From Bacteroidota bacterium (GTDB taxonomy: Bacteria; Bacteroidota; Bacteroidia; Flavobacteriales; Schleiferiaceae), in NCBI GenBank assembly GCA_003045865.1, contig PZPB01000002.1, positions 16,989 to 80,988 on the forward strand: a DNA stretch of 64,000 bases, given 5' to 3'. The number at the start of each line of letters is the position of its first letter. Positions within the stretch are counted from its first letter, which is position 1. The notes under the pieces were generated by a model, which worked only from the letters and a program-made list of their open reading frames with translations, was not told the origin of the DNA and searched no databases. Below are positions 51,018 to 58,874 of this stretch, piece by piece. The position numbers and the translations under genes are program-made.

Positions 51018-52244
51018 TTAAACTAGTTGCTTTAAGGCAATTTCGTAAGCAGTTTTTGTAATTTCTAGTTTAGAGGATTTCAAGGCATAGGTGTTTTCTA
51101 AAGCCTTCTTAATAACAGTAGAGGTATCGTCAAAAATTGCTTGGTCGTTTAACTCTATTTCATCTTGCATTAGGTAGGCGAAAACGCGCGCCATGCCGCA
51201 ATTGGAAATGAAATCGGGAATACAGTTTACTTGTTGGTCGGCATATTCGGCAATTGGCCCATAAAAAATTTCATTATCGGCAAATGGCACATTTGCGCCG
51301 GAAGAAATTACTTCCAAACCATTGTCAACCATTTCATCTAAATTACTTTTGGAAATCAATCTAGATGCGGCAGCAGGAATAAAAATTTCAGCGCCAATGC
51401 TCCAGATTTTGTGATTGATTTCCTCGAAAGGAATAAGATTATCGCTCACCAAGAAATTTCCTTCGCGGGCATTGTATAGGGCTACAATTTCTTCGAGACT
51501 AAAACCAGCTTCATTAATTAACCCGCCAACGCGGTCAATAATTCCAACAATTTTAGCACCTTCTTTTGCAAGGTAGAAAGCTGCTGCCGAAGCAACATTT
51601 CCCCAACCCTGAATGATAACTCGTTTGTTTTTGAGCTCGCCGCCGTAAATAGTATAAAAGTGACGAACGGATTCTGCTGTACCATAACCCGTAATTAAAT
51701 CGGCTACGGTATATTGGTTGGCTTCGCCTGGCGTAAGTTCGCTAGCTGCTACGGGTAGTAGAACGCCCTTTTGTAACTGGGCAATTTTTTGAGTTTTACT
51801 GCTTTCGTTAGGTTGAAAGTGACCAATTAAGACACCTTCTTGCGGGTGTTCAATGCCTAGTTCGCGGGTAATAGGGATAACCTCATGGATTTCGTCCACG
51901 TTTAAATCACCACCGGTACCATAATAGTTCTTTAATAAGGGTTTTACCGCCTTGTACCAACGTTCTAAAACGCCAGCCTTTCGCGGATCATTAGGATTGA
52001 AGTTTATACCACTTTTGGCGCCGCCAATGGCAGGACCAGCAACGGTAAACTTAATTTCCATGGTTTTAGCGAGACTAAGAACTTCATGTTCATTAAGACC
52101 TTCACGCATACGGGTGCCACCGCCAGCTGCTCCACCGCGCAGAGAGTTGATAACCACCCAACCTTCGGCGGTAGTTAAGCTATCATGCCAGTGAAAAACA
52201 ATTTCTGCCGCTTTGGCCTCGTATAATTTTAGTAAGTCTTTCAT
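51018..52244 (-). CDS. Glu/Leu/Phe/Val dehydrogenase
   Basis: A 408-residue amino-acid dehydrogenase. The dimerisation/catalytic half has GGAAGGGTRM and GPAIGGAKSGINFNP with the catalytic Lys. The Rossmann half has VIIQGWGNVASAAAFYLAKEG. The C-terminal part keeps IPAAASRLI and ANVPFADNE. It interconverts an amino acid and its 2-oxoacid with ammonia. The family is shared by glutamate, leucine, phenylalanine and valine enzymes, and I cannot fix the substrate by eye; glutamate is most common in Bacteroidota. First gene of a likely gdh-nhaD operon, preceded by a matched -7 element. Confidence 0.9.
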   Translation of the reverse strand: MKDLLKLYEAKAAEIVFHWHDSLTTAEGWVVINSLRGGAAGGGTRMREGLNEHEVLSLAKTMEIKFTVAGPAIGGAKSGINFNPNDPRKAGVLERWYKAVKPLLKNYYGTGGDLNVDEIHEVIPITRELGIEHPQEGVLIGHFQPNESSKTQKIAQLQKGVLLPVAASELTPGEANQYTVADLITGYGTAESVRHFYTIYGGELKNKRVIIQGWGNVASAAAFYLAKEGAKIVGIIDRVGGLINEAGFSLEEIVALYNAREGNFLVSDNLIPFEEINHKIWSIGAEIFIPAAASRLISKSNLDEMVDNGLEVISSGANVPFADNEIFYGPIAEYADQQVNCIPDFISNCGMARVFAYLMQDEIELNDQAIFDDTSTVIKKALENTYALKSSKLEITKTAYEIALKQLV

Positions 52245-52263
52245 GCTTTATCTTAATTGGGCG

Positions 52264-52271
52264 CAAAAGTA
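52264..52271 (-). promoter_or_regulatory. -7 element of the gdh-nhaD unit
   Basis: TACTTTTG on the minus strand, exact TAnnTTTG, 20 bases before the ATG at 52244. Confidence 0.5.
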
Positions 52272-52343
52272 TAAAATCAGGAGGCTTTTATTACGGAATT
52301 GGCAAATAGAATCGCCATTATAATCTGAATTCCGTGATTAAGT

Positions 52344-53432
52344 TTATATCTGGTCGAACCGAGGTTTGAAAATGCGTCCACTGCAGTGATCTTTTCTTGC
52401 GCCAGTTACAGAGCTCAATACATTTACCTTTTCATTTAGAGCTAAGAGGCCGAGGTAGGCAAAAATTAGAGCTTCCTTGAAGTGTAAAACTTCTTCAGAC
52501 GCCACGGTAATTTTTTTATTGCTTAAAAAACGGATACGGTCTATCAAATGTTCATTCAATCCGCCACCACCGCTTATCAGGCAATTTTGGATATTATTGG
52601 TAATAAGGCAGTTACTTATTTGTCTAGCGCTGTGTTCGCTTAAGCTAGATATGATCACTTCTAGGCTTAGAGCCCTTCTCGCAATTAAGGGAAAGATTTC
52701 TTTTTGTACCCATTCTATACCCAAACTTTTAGGAGGCCTTTTTTGGTAGAATTCTAATGCATCTAACTCGGCCACTAAATCTTGATCAAAAGGGAAGGTG
52801 GCGGCGATTACCCCACCGTCATCGTAGGGTAGTCCTAGTTTTTGGCAGTAAAAATTGAGTGCAATATTTAGGGGGCAAATGTCAAAAGCTATTCTTTGCT
52901 CATCTCGGTCGAAGGAAATATTAGCAAAGCCCCCTAAGTTTAAACAGGCTTGATGTTCAGCAAAAAGATCTCTATCGCCAATAGGAACTAAGGGAGCACC
53001 TTGTCCGCCTAGAATAACATCGTTACTGCGGAAATCGGTGATGGTAGTAATGCCAGTAAAGGCGGCTATTTCTGAGCCACCACCAAGCTGATAAGTTATG
53101 CCTTTGTGCGGCTGGTGAAACCAAGTATGCCCGTGGGAAGCGATAAAATCGACTGCCAGTTGATGGTCATCAATAAACTTTTTACTGGCTTGCGCGAGAT
53201 AGGTTCCATAACTATGGTTGAGTTCTAATAGCGCTTCTGCAGATAGGTTTTTATACTGTAATTTTTCCTGCCACTCATCAGAATAGGGGAGGGTAATCGC
53301 TTGATTGATTCTAAAATGCCAAGCTTCATCTTGCCAAAATTCTACAGCACAGATGTCTAGCCCATCTAAGGAAGTGCCAGACATTAAACCTAATGCTTTG
53401 TATAAACGCTTTCTATTAAATTTTTCGCTCAT
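52344..53432 (-). CDS. anmK: Anhydro-N-acetylmuramic acid kinase
   Basis: A 362-residue sugar kinase of the ASKHA fold. The N-terminal LGLMSGTSLDGLDI is diagnostic for AnmK. DFIASHGHTWFHQP, GGGSEIAAFTGI, TDFRSNDVILGGQGAPLVP and the ATP-site CLISGGGGLNEHLI follow. It phosphorylates and opens 1,6-anhydro-MurNAc released during peptidoglycan turnover, giving MurNAc-6-phosphate. No other recycling gene is next to it. It is divergent from the acyl-CoA dehydrogenase gene, with 54 bases holding both promoters. Confidence 0.95.
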   Translation of the reverse strand: MSEKFNRKRLYKALGLMSGTSLDGLDICAVEFWQDEAWHFRINQAITLPYSDEWQEKLQYKNLSAEALLELNHSYGTYLAQASKKFIDDHQLAVDFIASHGHTWFHQPHKGITYQLGGGSEIAAFTGITTITDFRSNDVILGGQGAPLVPIGDRDLFAEHQACLNLGGFANISFDRDEQRIAFDICPLNIALNFYCQKLGLPYDDGGVIAATFPFDQDLVAELDALEFYQKRPPKSLGIEWVQKEIFPLIARRALSLEVIISSLSEHSARQISNCLITNNIQNCLISGGGGLNEHLIDRIRFLSNKKITVASEEVLHFKEALIFAYLGLLALNEKVNVLSSVTGARKDHCSGRIFKPRFDQI

Positions 53433-53447
53433 AAAATGTACCTTTGC

Positions 53448-53455
53448 AGTCCTTT
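53448..53455 (+). promoter_or_regulatory. -7 element of the acyl-CoA dehydrogenase gene
   Basis: TACCTTTG on the plus strand, exact TAnnTTTG, followed by GC as is common, 31 bases before the ATG at 53487. Confidence 0.6.
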
Positions 53456-53486
53456 CAATAAGCTACAAGATTAACTAATATTTGTT

Positions 53487-54629
53487 ATGAGATTTGAACT
53501 AACAGAAGAGCATTTGATGATTCAGCAGGCGGCAAGAGATTTTGCCCAAAATGAATTGTTACCAGGAGTGATTGAGCGCGATAGCAAACAAGAATTTCCT
53601 GCTGAGCAGATTAAGAAGATGGGAGAGCTCGGTTTTATGGGTATGATGGTGGATCCTAAGTACAATGGTGCTGGATTAGATACAATTTCATACGTATTAG
53701 CTATGGAGGAAATCTCCAAGGTAGATGCCTCTGCTTCGGTAGTAATGAGTGTAAACAACAGTTTAGTATGCTGGGGTTTAGAAAAATTCGGCACCGAAGA
53801 GCAAAAGGAAAAGTATTTGAAGCCTTTGGCGGCGGGAGAGAAGATTGGTGCTTTTTGCCTTTCTGAGCCAGAAGCGGGTTCTGATGCTACTTCACAAAGA
53901 ACTACTGCAATCGATAAAGGCGATCATTACTTGATAAATGGAAACAAAAACTGGATTACTAATGGAAATTCAGCCTCTGTTTATTTAGTAATGGCCCAAA
54001 CGGATGTAGAAAAAGGTCACCATGGTATCAACTGCCTTATCGTAGAACGCGGAATGGAAGGTTTCGTAGTAGGTAAGAAAGAAGATAAAATGGGTATCCG
54101 TGGATCTGATACGCATTCTTTGATGTTCCAAGACGTGAAGGTTCCCAAGGAAAATAGACTGGGAGACGAAGGCTTTGGTTTTAAATTCGCCATGAAAGTA
54201 TTAAGTGGTGGACGTATTGGTATTGCTGCCCAAGCCTTAGGTATTGCCAGTGGGGCTTATGAATTAGCTCTTAAATACGCTAAAGAACGTGTTACTTTTG
54301 GTAAGCCCATTGGTATGCACCAGGGAGTAGGCTTTAAGTTAGCCGATATGGCAACTGAAATTGAAGCGGCCCGTTTAATGTGTTTAAAAGCGGCTTGGTT
54401 AAAGGATCAAGGAGAGAACTTTGATAAAGAAAGCGCCATGGCTAAACTTTTTGCCTCAGATGTAGCTATGAAAACTACGGTAGAAGCAGTACAAGTTCAC
54501 GGCGGCTACGGTTACGTAAAAGAATACCACGTTGAGCGCCTAATGCGTGATGCTAAGATTACGCAGATCTATGAGGGTACTTCTGAAATTCAGAAGATTG
54601 TTATCTCACGTGCTGTGTTAGCAGACTAG
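53487..54629 (+). CDS. Acyl-CoA dehydrogenase (short-chain type)
   Basis: A 380-residue FAD enzyme for the first step of beta-oxidation. ELTEEHLMIQQAARDFAQ opens the N-terminal helical domain. GAFCLSEPEAGSDA and NGNKNWITNGNSA form the central beta domain near FAD. RVTFGKPIGMHQGVGFKLADM and QVHGGYGYVKEYHVERLMRD lie in the C-terminal domain. The catalytic base is the Glu of IYEGTSEIQKI, as in butyryl/short-chain members. It is monocistronic, with its own -7 element and a strong terminator. Together with the dienoyl-CoA reductase at 13.9 kb it indicates fatty-acid use. Confidence 0.95.
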   Translation: MRFELTEEHLMIQQAARDFAQNELLPGVIERDSKQEFPAEQIKKMGELGFMGMMVDPKYNGAGLDTISYVLAMEEISKVDASASVVMSVNNSLVCWGLEKFGTEEQKEKYLKPLAAGEKIGAFCLSEPEAGSDATSQRTTAIDKGDHYLINGNKNWITNGNSASVYLVMAQTDVEKGHHGINCLIVERGMEGFVVGKKEDKMGIRGSDTHSLMFQDVKVPKENRLGDEGFGFKFAMKVLSGGRIGIAAQALGIASGAYELALKYAKERVTFGKPIGMHQGVGFKLADMATEIEAARLMCLKAAWLKDQGENFDKESAMAKLFASDVAMKTTVEAVQVHGGYGYVKEYHVERLMRDAKITQIYEGTSEIQKIVISRAVLAD

Positions 54630-54653
54630 TTGAGATAGATTCGATAAAACAGC

Positions 54654-54691
54654 AAAGCGGCCTTCATTTTAAAATGAGGCCGCTTTTTTTT
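54654..54691 (+). terminator. Terminator of the acyl-CoA dehydrogenase gene
   Basis: Long stem AAAGCGGCC-T-TCATTTT (54654-54670) against AAAATGAGGCCGCTTT (54671-54686) with one bulged base, followed by a T-run to 54691. It could also stop minus-strand transcripts from murF less efficiently. Confidence 0.88.
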
Positions 54692-54742
54692 CTGAATCTG
54701 AGTTGGATGTGAACTTAGGCCTCAGACCTCTTATAAATCGGT

Positions 54743-56023
54743 TTAAAGCAAATCCGCCGCTTTTTCTAGCTGCATGCCCCGGCTGCCCTTAATCAATATT
54801 ATTTTATCGCTCGGTTCATTCTCTTTAAGGAAACTAAGTAATTCGTTGGTGCTAGCAAATCGAAGGGCTTCTGACTTGGTTTTCATAAAAGCCTCACCTA
54901 CTAAAAGTACCTGCTCAAAGTCGAACTTAGCCGCATGGTCTGCTGCCAATTGATGCTCTGCATTACTATAATCTCCGAGCTCAAACATATCACCCAGAAT
55001 TACCCATTTAGGAGTTTCTTCCGATTTTAGACCAGCAAAATTTTCTATTGAAACCTGCACGCTACTCGGATTGGCATTGTAATAATCTCGCAACAACATA
55101 TTGGCCTTTCCTTGATCTAGCTGCGAGCGGTTATTATTGGGTTTGTATGATTCAATGCCTGCTTTTATTTCCTCGGGGCTTAATCCGAAATAGGAGGCCA
55201 AGCTAATGGCAATGGAAATATTATTAAAGTTGTACTGTCCTGTTAACTGAGAGTGAATTTCTAAGCCAGAAAATTTAGCACTAATAAAATTATTGCCGCT
55301 TGAAGTAGGTTCGATAATAAAATCAGCTTGCTCGACTTTACCAAAGGTAATTTGAGTAAGGCCTTTACTCTTTTCCATTTGTATGGGATCATCTAGGTTT
55401 ACTAAAGCCTTTTTAGCATGCTTTCGCAGATGATCATATAGTTCGCTTTTACCTTTTACAACACCTTCAACGCCGCCAAAACCTTCTAAATGGGCTTTGC
55501 CATAATTGGTTATTAGTCCGATGTCTGGTAGGGCAAGAGAGCTTAAAAATGCGATTTCTTTTTGGGCGTTCGCCCCCATTTCAATAACGGCAATTTCGTC
55601 TTCATTAGTGATGCTGAGGAGACTTAAGGGTACGCCAATGTGATTGTTTAAATTACCCTTGGTATAGGCTACTCGATATTTTTGTTTTAGAGCAGCAACA
55701 ATTAATTCTTTGGTAGTGGTTTTGCCATTACTCCCTGTGAGCGCTATAACAGGAATGCTTAATAACTCACGGTGAAAAACAGCCAAATGCTGAAGGCATG
55801 TTAAGACATCATCAACAAGGATAGTTTGACTTTCTAATTGCGCTTCTGGATCATCTATAACGCAATAACTAGCTCCATTTGCTAATGCCTGTTTACAATA
55901 TTGGTTTCCATCGAAAGAAGGACCTTTTAAAGCAAAGTACATTTGTCCTGCGGTAATGCTGCGAGTATCGGTAGATACTCCCTGAGACTTTAAGAATAAG
56001 TGGTGTAGCTTAGAAATTTCCAT
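54743..56023 (-). CDS. murF: UDP-N-acetylmuramoyl-tripeptide-D-alanyl-D-alanine ligase
   Basis: A 426-residue cytoplasmic Mur ligase that adds D-Ala-D-Ala to complete the peptidoglycan precursor. The N-terminal domain has SQGVSTDTRSI and YFALKGPSFDGNQY. The ATP site is ALTGSNGKTTTKELI. The central part has NNHIGVPLSLL and EMGANAQKEI, and the C-terminal domain has DYYNANPSSVQ and ILGDMFELG. The ATG follows a seven-base T-run at the end of the gldJ terminator, so no room is left for a standard ribosome-binding site. The gldJ-murF order is common in Flavobacteriia. Confidence 0.95.
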   Translation of the reverse strand: MEISKLHHLFLKSQGVSTDTRSITAGQMYFALKGPSFDGNQYCKQALANGASYCVIDDPEAQLESQTILVDDVLTCLQHLAVFHRELLSIPVIALTGSNGKTTTKELIVAALKQKYRVAYTKGNLNNHIGVPLSLLSITNEDEIAVIEMGANAQKEIAFLSSLALPDIGLITNYGKAHLEGFGGVEGVVKGKSELYDHLRKHAKKALVNLDDPIQMEKSKGLTQITFGKVEQADFIIEPTSSGNNFISAKFSGLEIHSQLTGQYNFNNISIAISLASYFGLSPEEIKAGIESYKPNNNRSQLDQGKANMLLRDYYNANPSSVQVSIENFAGLKSEETPKWVILGDMFELGDYSNAEHQLAADHAAKFDFEQVLLVGEAFMKTKSEALRFASTNELLSFLKENEPSDKIILIKGSRGMQLEKAADLL

Positions 56024-56051
56024 AAAAAAACCCTGACGTTAATGTCAGGGT
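56024..56051 (-). terminator. gldJ terminator abutting the murF start codon
   Basis: Eight-bp stem ACCCTGAC (56030-56037) and GTCAGGGT (56044-56051) with a six-base loop. On the minus strand it is followed by TTTTTTT and at once by the murF ATG. GATATTTG (complement 56052-56059, one mismatch to TAnnTTTG) sits just upstream, so a promoter for murF could overlap the hairpin. Confidence 0.85.
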
Positions 56052-56059
56052 CAAATATC

Positions 56060-57646
56060 TTAATTATAACGATAACGTTTAAACTTATCTTTCTTCGGTT
56101 TGCTACCGCGTTTCTCTCGGTCTTCATCTTGGTTTTGGAATCCAACACGATCCATTGCACAACGGAAGCCGATAAAGTCAGTAGATTGATCTTCTTCTAG
56201 GAAGCGACGAGTACCAGGACTTAACCAGTAAGCATTATCTTTCCAGCTACCACCTTTGTAAACACGAGTAGTATTTCCTACTAAAGTAGTTTGCGAGTAA
56301 TCGTACATTAATGCTTCACCTTCTTCTGTTTCAGTGTCATAATACTGTGAAGATTGCTTATCACCATCGATAAAGTCGCGGTAATCAGATTTCTTATAGT
56401 TACGACGATCTAGGTTTTCCTCTTCAGTAACATCTCTAACAGGAAGTTCACCAGGTAAGCGCACGATGCTAGAATCACTAGCATATTGTGGTTCTTGCAA
56501 TACCTCTAAAGCCCCTAAACCTTGGTAATCTTGATCCCAAGTTTGGAATTCGTTTCCACGGAAAGGATTCAAACCGGTCACATCTTCCAAAGACAAAGGA
56601 CGGTAAACATCTAGAACCCATTCAGCCACGTTACCAGCCATATCATATAAACCATAATCATTAGGAGGGTAGAACTTTACTTGCATGGTAGTAGCAGCTT
56701 GGTCATTTAACCAACCACCAGTTCCCATGAAGTCGCCCTTGCCACGCTTAAAGTTGGCCAACATATCACCCCTGTTTTTCTTATCTGGATTTCTGGAAGA
56801 ACCACCATTCCAAGTGAACTTGTTTGCATCAGTTACGCGGTTGTAAACTCGGCTTCCAGCATTTCCATAAGCGGCATATTCCCACTCAGCTTCTGTTGGT
56901 AAACGATATTTAGGGAGTAAGATACCATCTTCAATACGTACAGGACGGCCTTCGTCACCATAAGCGCTATTAGGATTGTTATCCCTTAAACCTTTTTTGT
57001 TTTGTTGAGCGTATTCACCGCTTTTGTAAAGATATACTTCAGTGTTGAAGTGATCTGCATCCGATTGATCTGGGAATTCATTGAAAATACCTTCTCGAAT
57101 CAGAATGTTTTCATTTACACGATCCGTTCTCCAAGAACAAAACTTCATCGCCTGAATCCAACTTACACCAACAACAGGGTAAAAATTATAAGCTGGGTGA
57201 CGGAAGTAATTTTCCACGTACATTTCGTTGTAGGCCAACTGAGTTCTCCAAACTAAAGTGTCAGGAAGAGCGGTACGTAGGATTTCTGGATAATAGTCAA
57301 TATCGAATACACGACGAATCCAGTAAAGGTACTCGCGATAATCCGTATTGGTAATTTCGTTTTCGTCGATGTAGAAAGATTGTACAGAAACCTTGCGAGG
57401 GATATTGTCCCAATCTTGGTAAACGTCTTGTTCTACACGACCCATTGTGAAGGTTCCCCCTTCTACAAATACGAGCCCTGGTCCCGTTTCTTGGCCATCA
57501 TAGTCTGTGTTTACGCTGAAGCCACCATTGTCGCTATCATTGTAAGACCAGCCTGTTGCATTACTTTTATCGCCACCGCAGGAGCTAAAAAGAAAGAGCC
57601 CCGCCAATGCTGGGCTAATGCTGCGTATAAACTTAAGTTTATTCAT
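56060..57646 (-). CDS. gldJ: Gliding motility lipoprotein GldJ
   Basis: A 528-residue outer-membrane-associated lipoprotein: SPALAGLFLFSSCGG supplies the lipobox near residue 23. The body is a formylglycine-generating-enzyme/SUMF1-like domain (GPGLVFVEGGTFTMGRVEQD, PTEAEWEYAAYGN, YDMAGNVAEWVLDVYRP, VYKGGSWKDNAYWLSPGTRR, GFRCAMDRV), with the basic tail KRGSKPKKDKFKRYRYN. GldJ is needed for gliding and T9SS function in Flavobacterium and, with GldK, is part of the T9SS machinery. The FGE-like fold is probably not catalytic. The porP/sprF-like gene is 29 bases upstream; the terminator and murF follow. Confidence 0.93.
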   Translation of the reverse strand: MNKLKFIRSISPALAGLFLFSSCGGDKSNATGWSYNDSDNGGFSVNTDYDGQETGPGLVFVEGGTFTMGRVEQDVYQDWDNIPRKVSVQSFYIDENEITNTDYREYLYWIRRVFDIDYYPEILRTALPDTLVWRTQLAYNEMYVENYFRHPAYNFYPVVGVSWIQAMKFCSWRTDRVNENILIREGIFNEFPDQSDADHFNTEVYLYKSGEYAQQNKKGLRDNNPNSAYGDEGRPVRIEDGILLPKYRLPTEAEWEYAAYGNAGSRVYNRVTDANKFTWNGGSSRNPDKKNRGDMLANFKRGKGDFMGTGGWLNDQAATTMQVKFYPPNDYGLYDMAGNVAEWVLDVYRPLSLEDVTGLNPFRGNEFQTWDQDYQGLGALEVLQEPQYASDSSIVRLPGELPVRDVTEEENLDRRNYKKSDYRDFIDGDKQSSQYYDTETEEGEALMYDYSQTTLVGNTTRVYKGGSWKDNAYWLSPGTRRFLEEDQSTDFIGFRCAMDRVGFQNQDEDREKRGSKPKKDKFKRYRYN

Positions 57647-57675
57647 ATGCCTTTAATACTCTTTAAATATCTAAA

Positions 57676-58659
57676 CTAAAACTTAGGACAATTTATTGCC
57701 TTGGTCTTCTTTCTAACTGTTCTACAAGGTAATCTGTAGTTCAATGAGATTTCATGTGCGCCACCAAGATCATTGTTTAAACCAGAAACGGTAAAGTCGT
57801 AACTATATCCAACACCCCATTGTCCTTCTATTGGAGCGTAACCTAATAATATTACTATAGCATCCGGATTAAAGGAACTTACTCGATAACCTAAACCACC
57901 GCTGATATCTCCTCTTGCGAAAGATATGTTAGAAGTTAGTTGGTTGTAAGGACCTTGATTTTGGTAAACAACATTGGGAAGAAGGTAATTTTGAAGATCC
58001 GTATAAAGACGCTTACGGCCTAAAGGAATGATCAAACCAGCATGTGCTGCAATTTTGGTAGGTAATTTATCCTGAACGAAGAAACCAACATCGGGTGAAG
58101 TTAAATGTGATGCAGCTACACCGAAGTAAAATTTCTCGGTATATCCAATCAAACCAGCGCTTAGATCAACTACACCAGTACTATTATTGCCGGGAGGAAC
58201 TTCGCTTGATTCTCTAACAAAACCAAAGTAGGGATCAATTTGATCGGGGAAGGTAAAGCTGTTCCAGTTTAAGTTAATTTGACGATAACCTGCTTGGAAG
58301 CCCGCTAAAACTGTAAACTTTCTAGAAGCTTTTAGGTGGTAAGAATAGGCAACCGCAACATCTGTAGTTGCGAAAGCTCCGTCACCCGCTTCATCTTGCA
58401 TAAGCATTATTGCCAAACCACCATTTAAGCTTTCTACGTATTGATCGTAAGTAGCACTATAGGTTTGATATATGCTTAGTACTGGGTACTGGTTGCGGTA
58501 ATTTAAACTTACCCGTGGACACTGTGAAGTACCCGCGAAGGCAGGATTCAAGTATATCGGGTTAGCATAAAATTGACTGAAATGCGCATCCTGCGCCTTA
58601 AGCATAGAGCCTAGGCCTAAAACAAAGATCGCCGTAAGGGTTAGTAGTTTCTTATTCAT
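57676..58659 (-). CDS. PorP/SprF family T9SS outer-membrane protein
   Basis: A 327-residue outer-membrane barrel from the ATG at 58659 (MNKKLLTLTAIFVLGLGSMLKAQ, signal peptide); the track start at 58692 adds eleven unlikely residues. AQDAHFSQFYANPIYLNPAFAG is the hallmark opening of the PorP/SprF family, followed by barrel strands (YRNQYPV, GAFATTDVAVAYSYHLK, GDISGGLGYRVSSF, GVGYSYDFTVSGL). PorP participates in the core system; SprF-like paralogues serve individual cell-surface adhesins such as SprB. The position beside gldJ and porU suggests a core role, but the paralogue cannot be fixed by eye. It is transcribed with gldJ. Confidence 0.9.
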   Translation of the reverse strand: MNKKLLTLTAIFVLGLGSMLKAQDAHFSQFYANPIYLNPAFAGTSQCPRVSLNYRNQYPVLSIYQTYSATYDQYVESLNGGLAIMLMQDEAGDGAFATTDVAVAYSYHLKASRKFTVLAGFQAGYRQINLNWNSFTFPDQIDPYFGFVRESSEVPPGNNSTGVVDLSAGLIGYTEKFYFGVAASHLTSPDVGFFVQDKLPTKIAAHAGLIIPLGRKRLYTDLQNYLLPNVVYQNQGPYNQLTSNISFARGDISGGLGYRVSSFNPDAIVILLGYAPIEGQWGVGYSYDFTVSGLNNDLGGAHEISLNYRLPCRTVRKKTKAINCPKF

Positions 58660-58874
58660 ACTCTCTTGAGAGTTTCGGGTACAATGATACAAATATTTGA
58701 GAATACATCACTAATTTTAACATCATCCTCCCAGAAAAAATCAATTTTTTTAAGATCAATATTGATAGAACCAATTTTCGCAGCTAAAAGTATATAATCT
58801 AATTAGGAATGCGCACTTTTTAATATGATCTTTCGTTAATCTTGCAGTTAATAATCTGAATTTTTGTGGATAGG

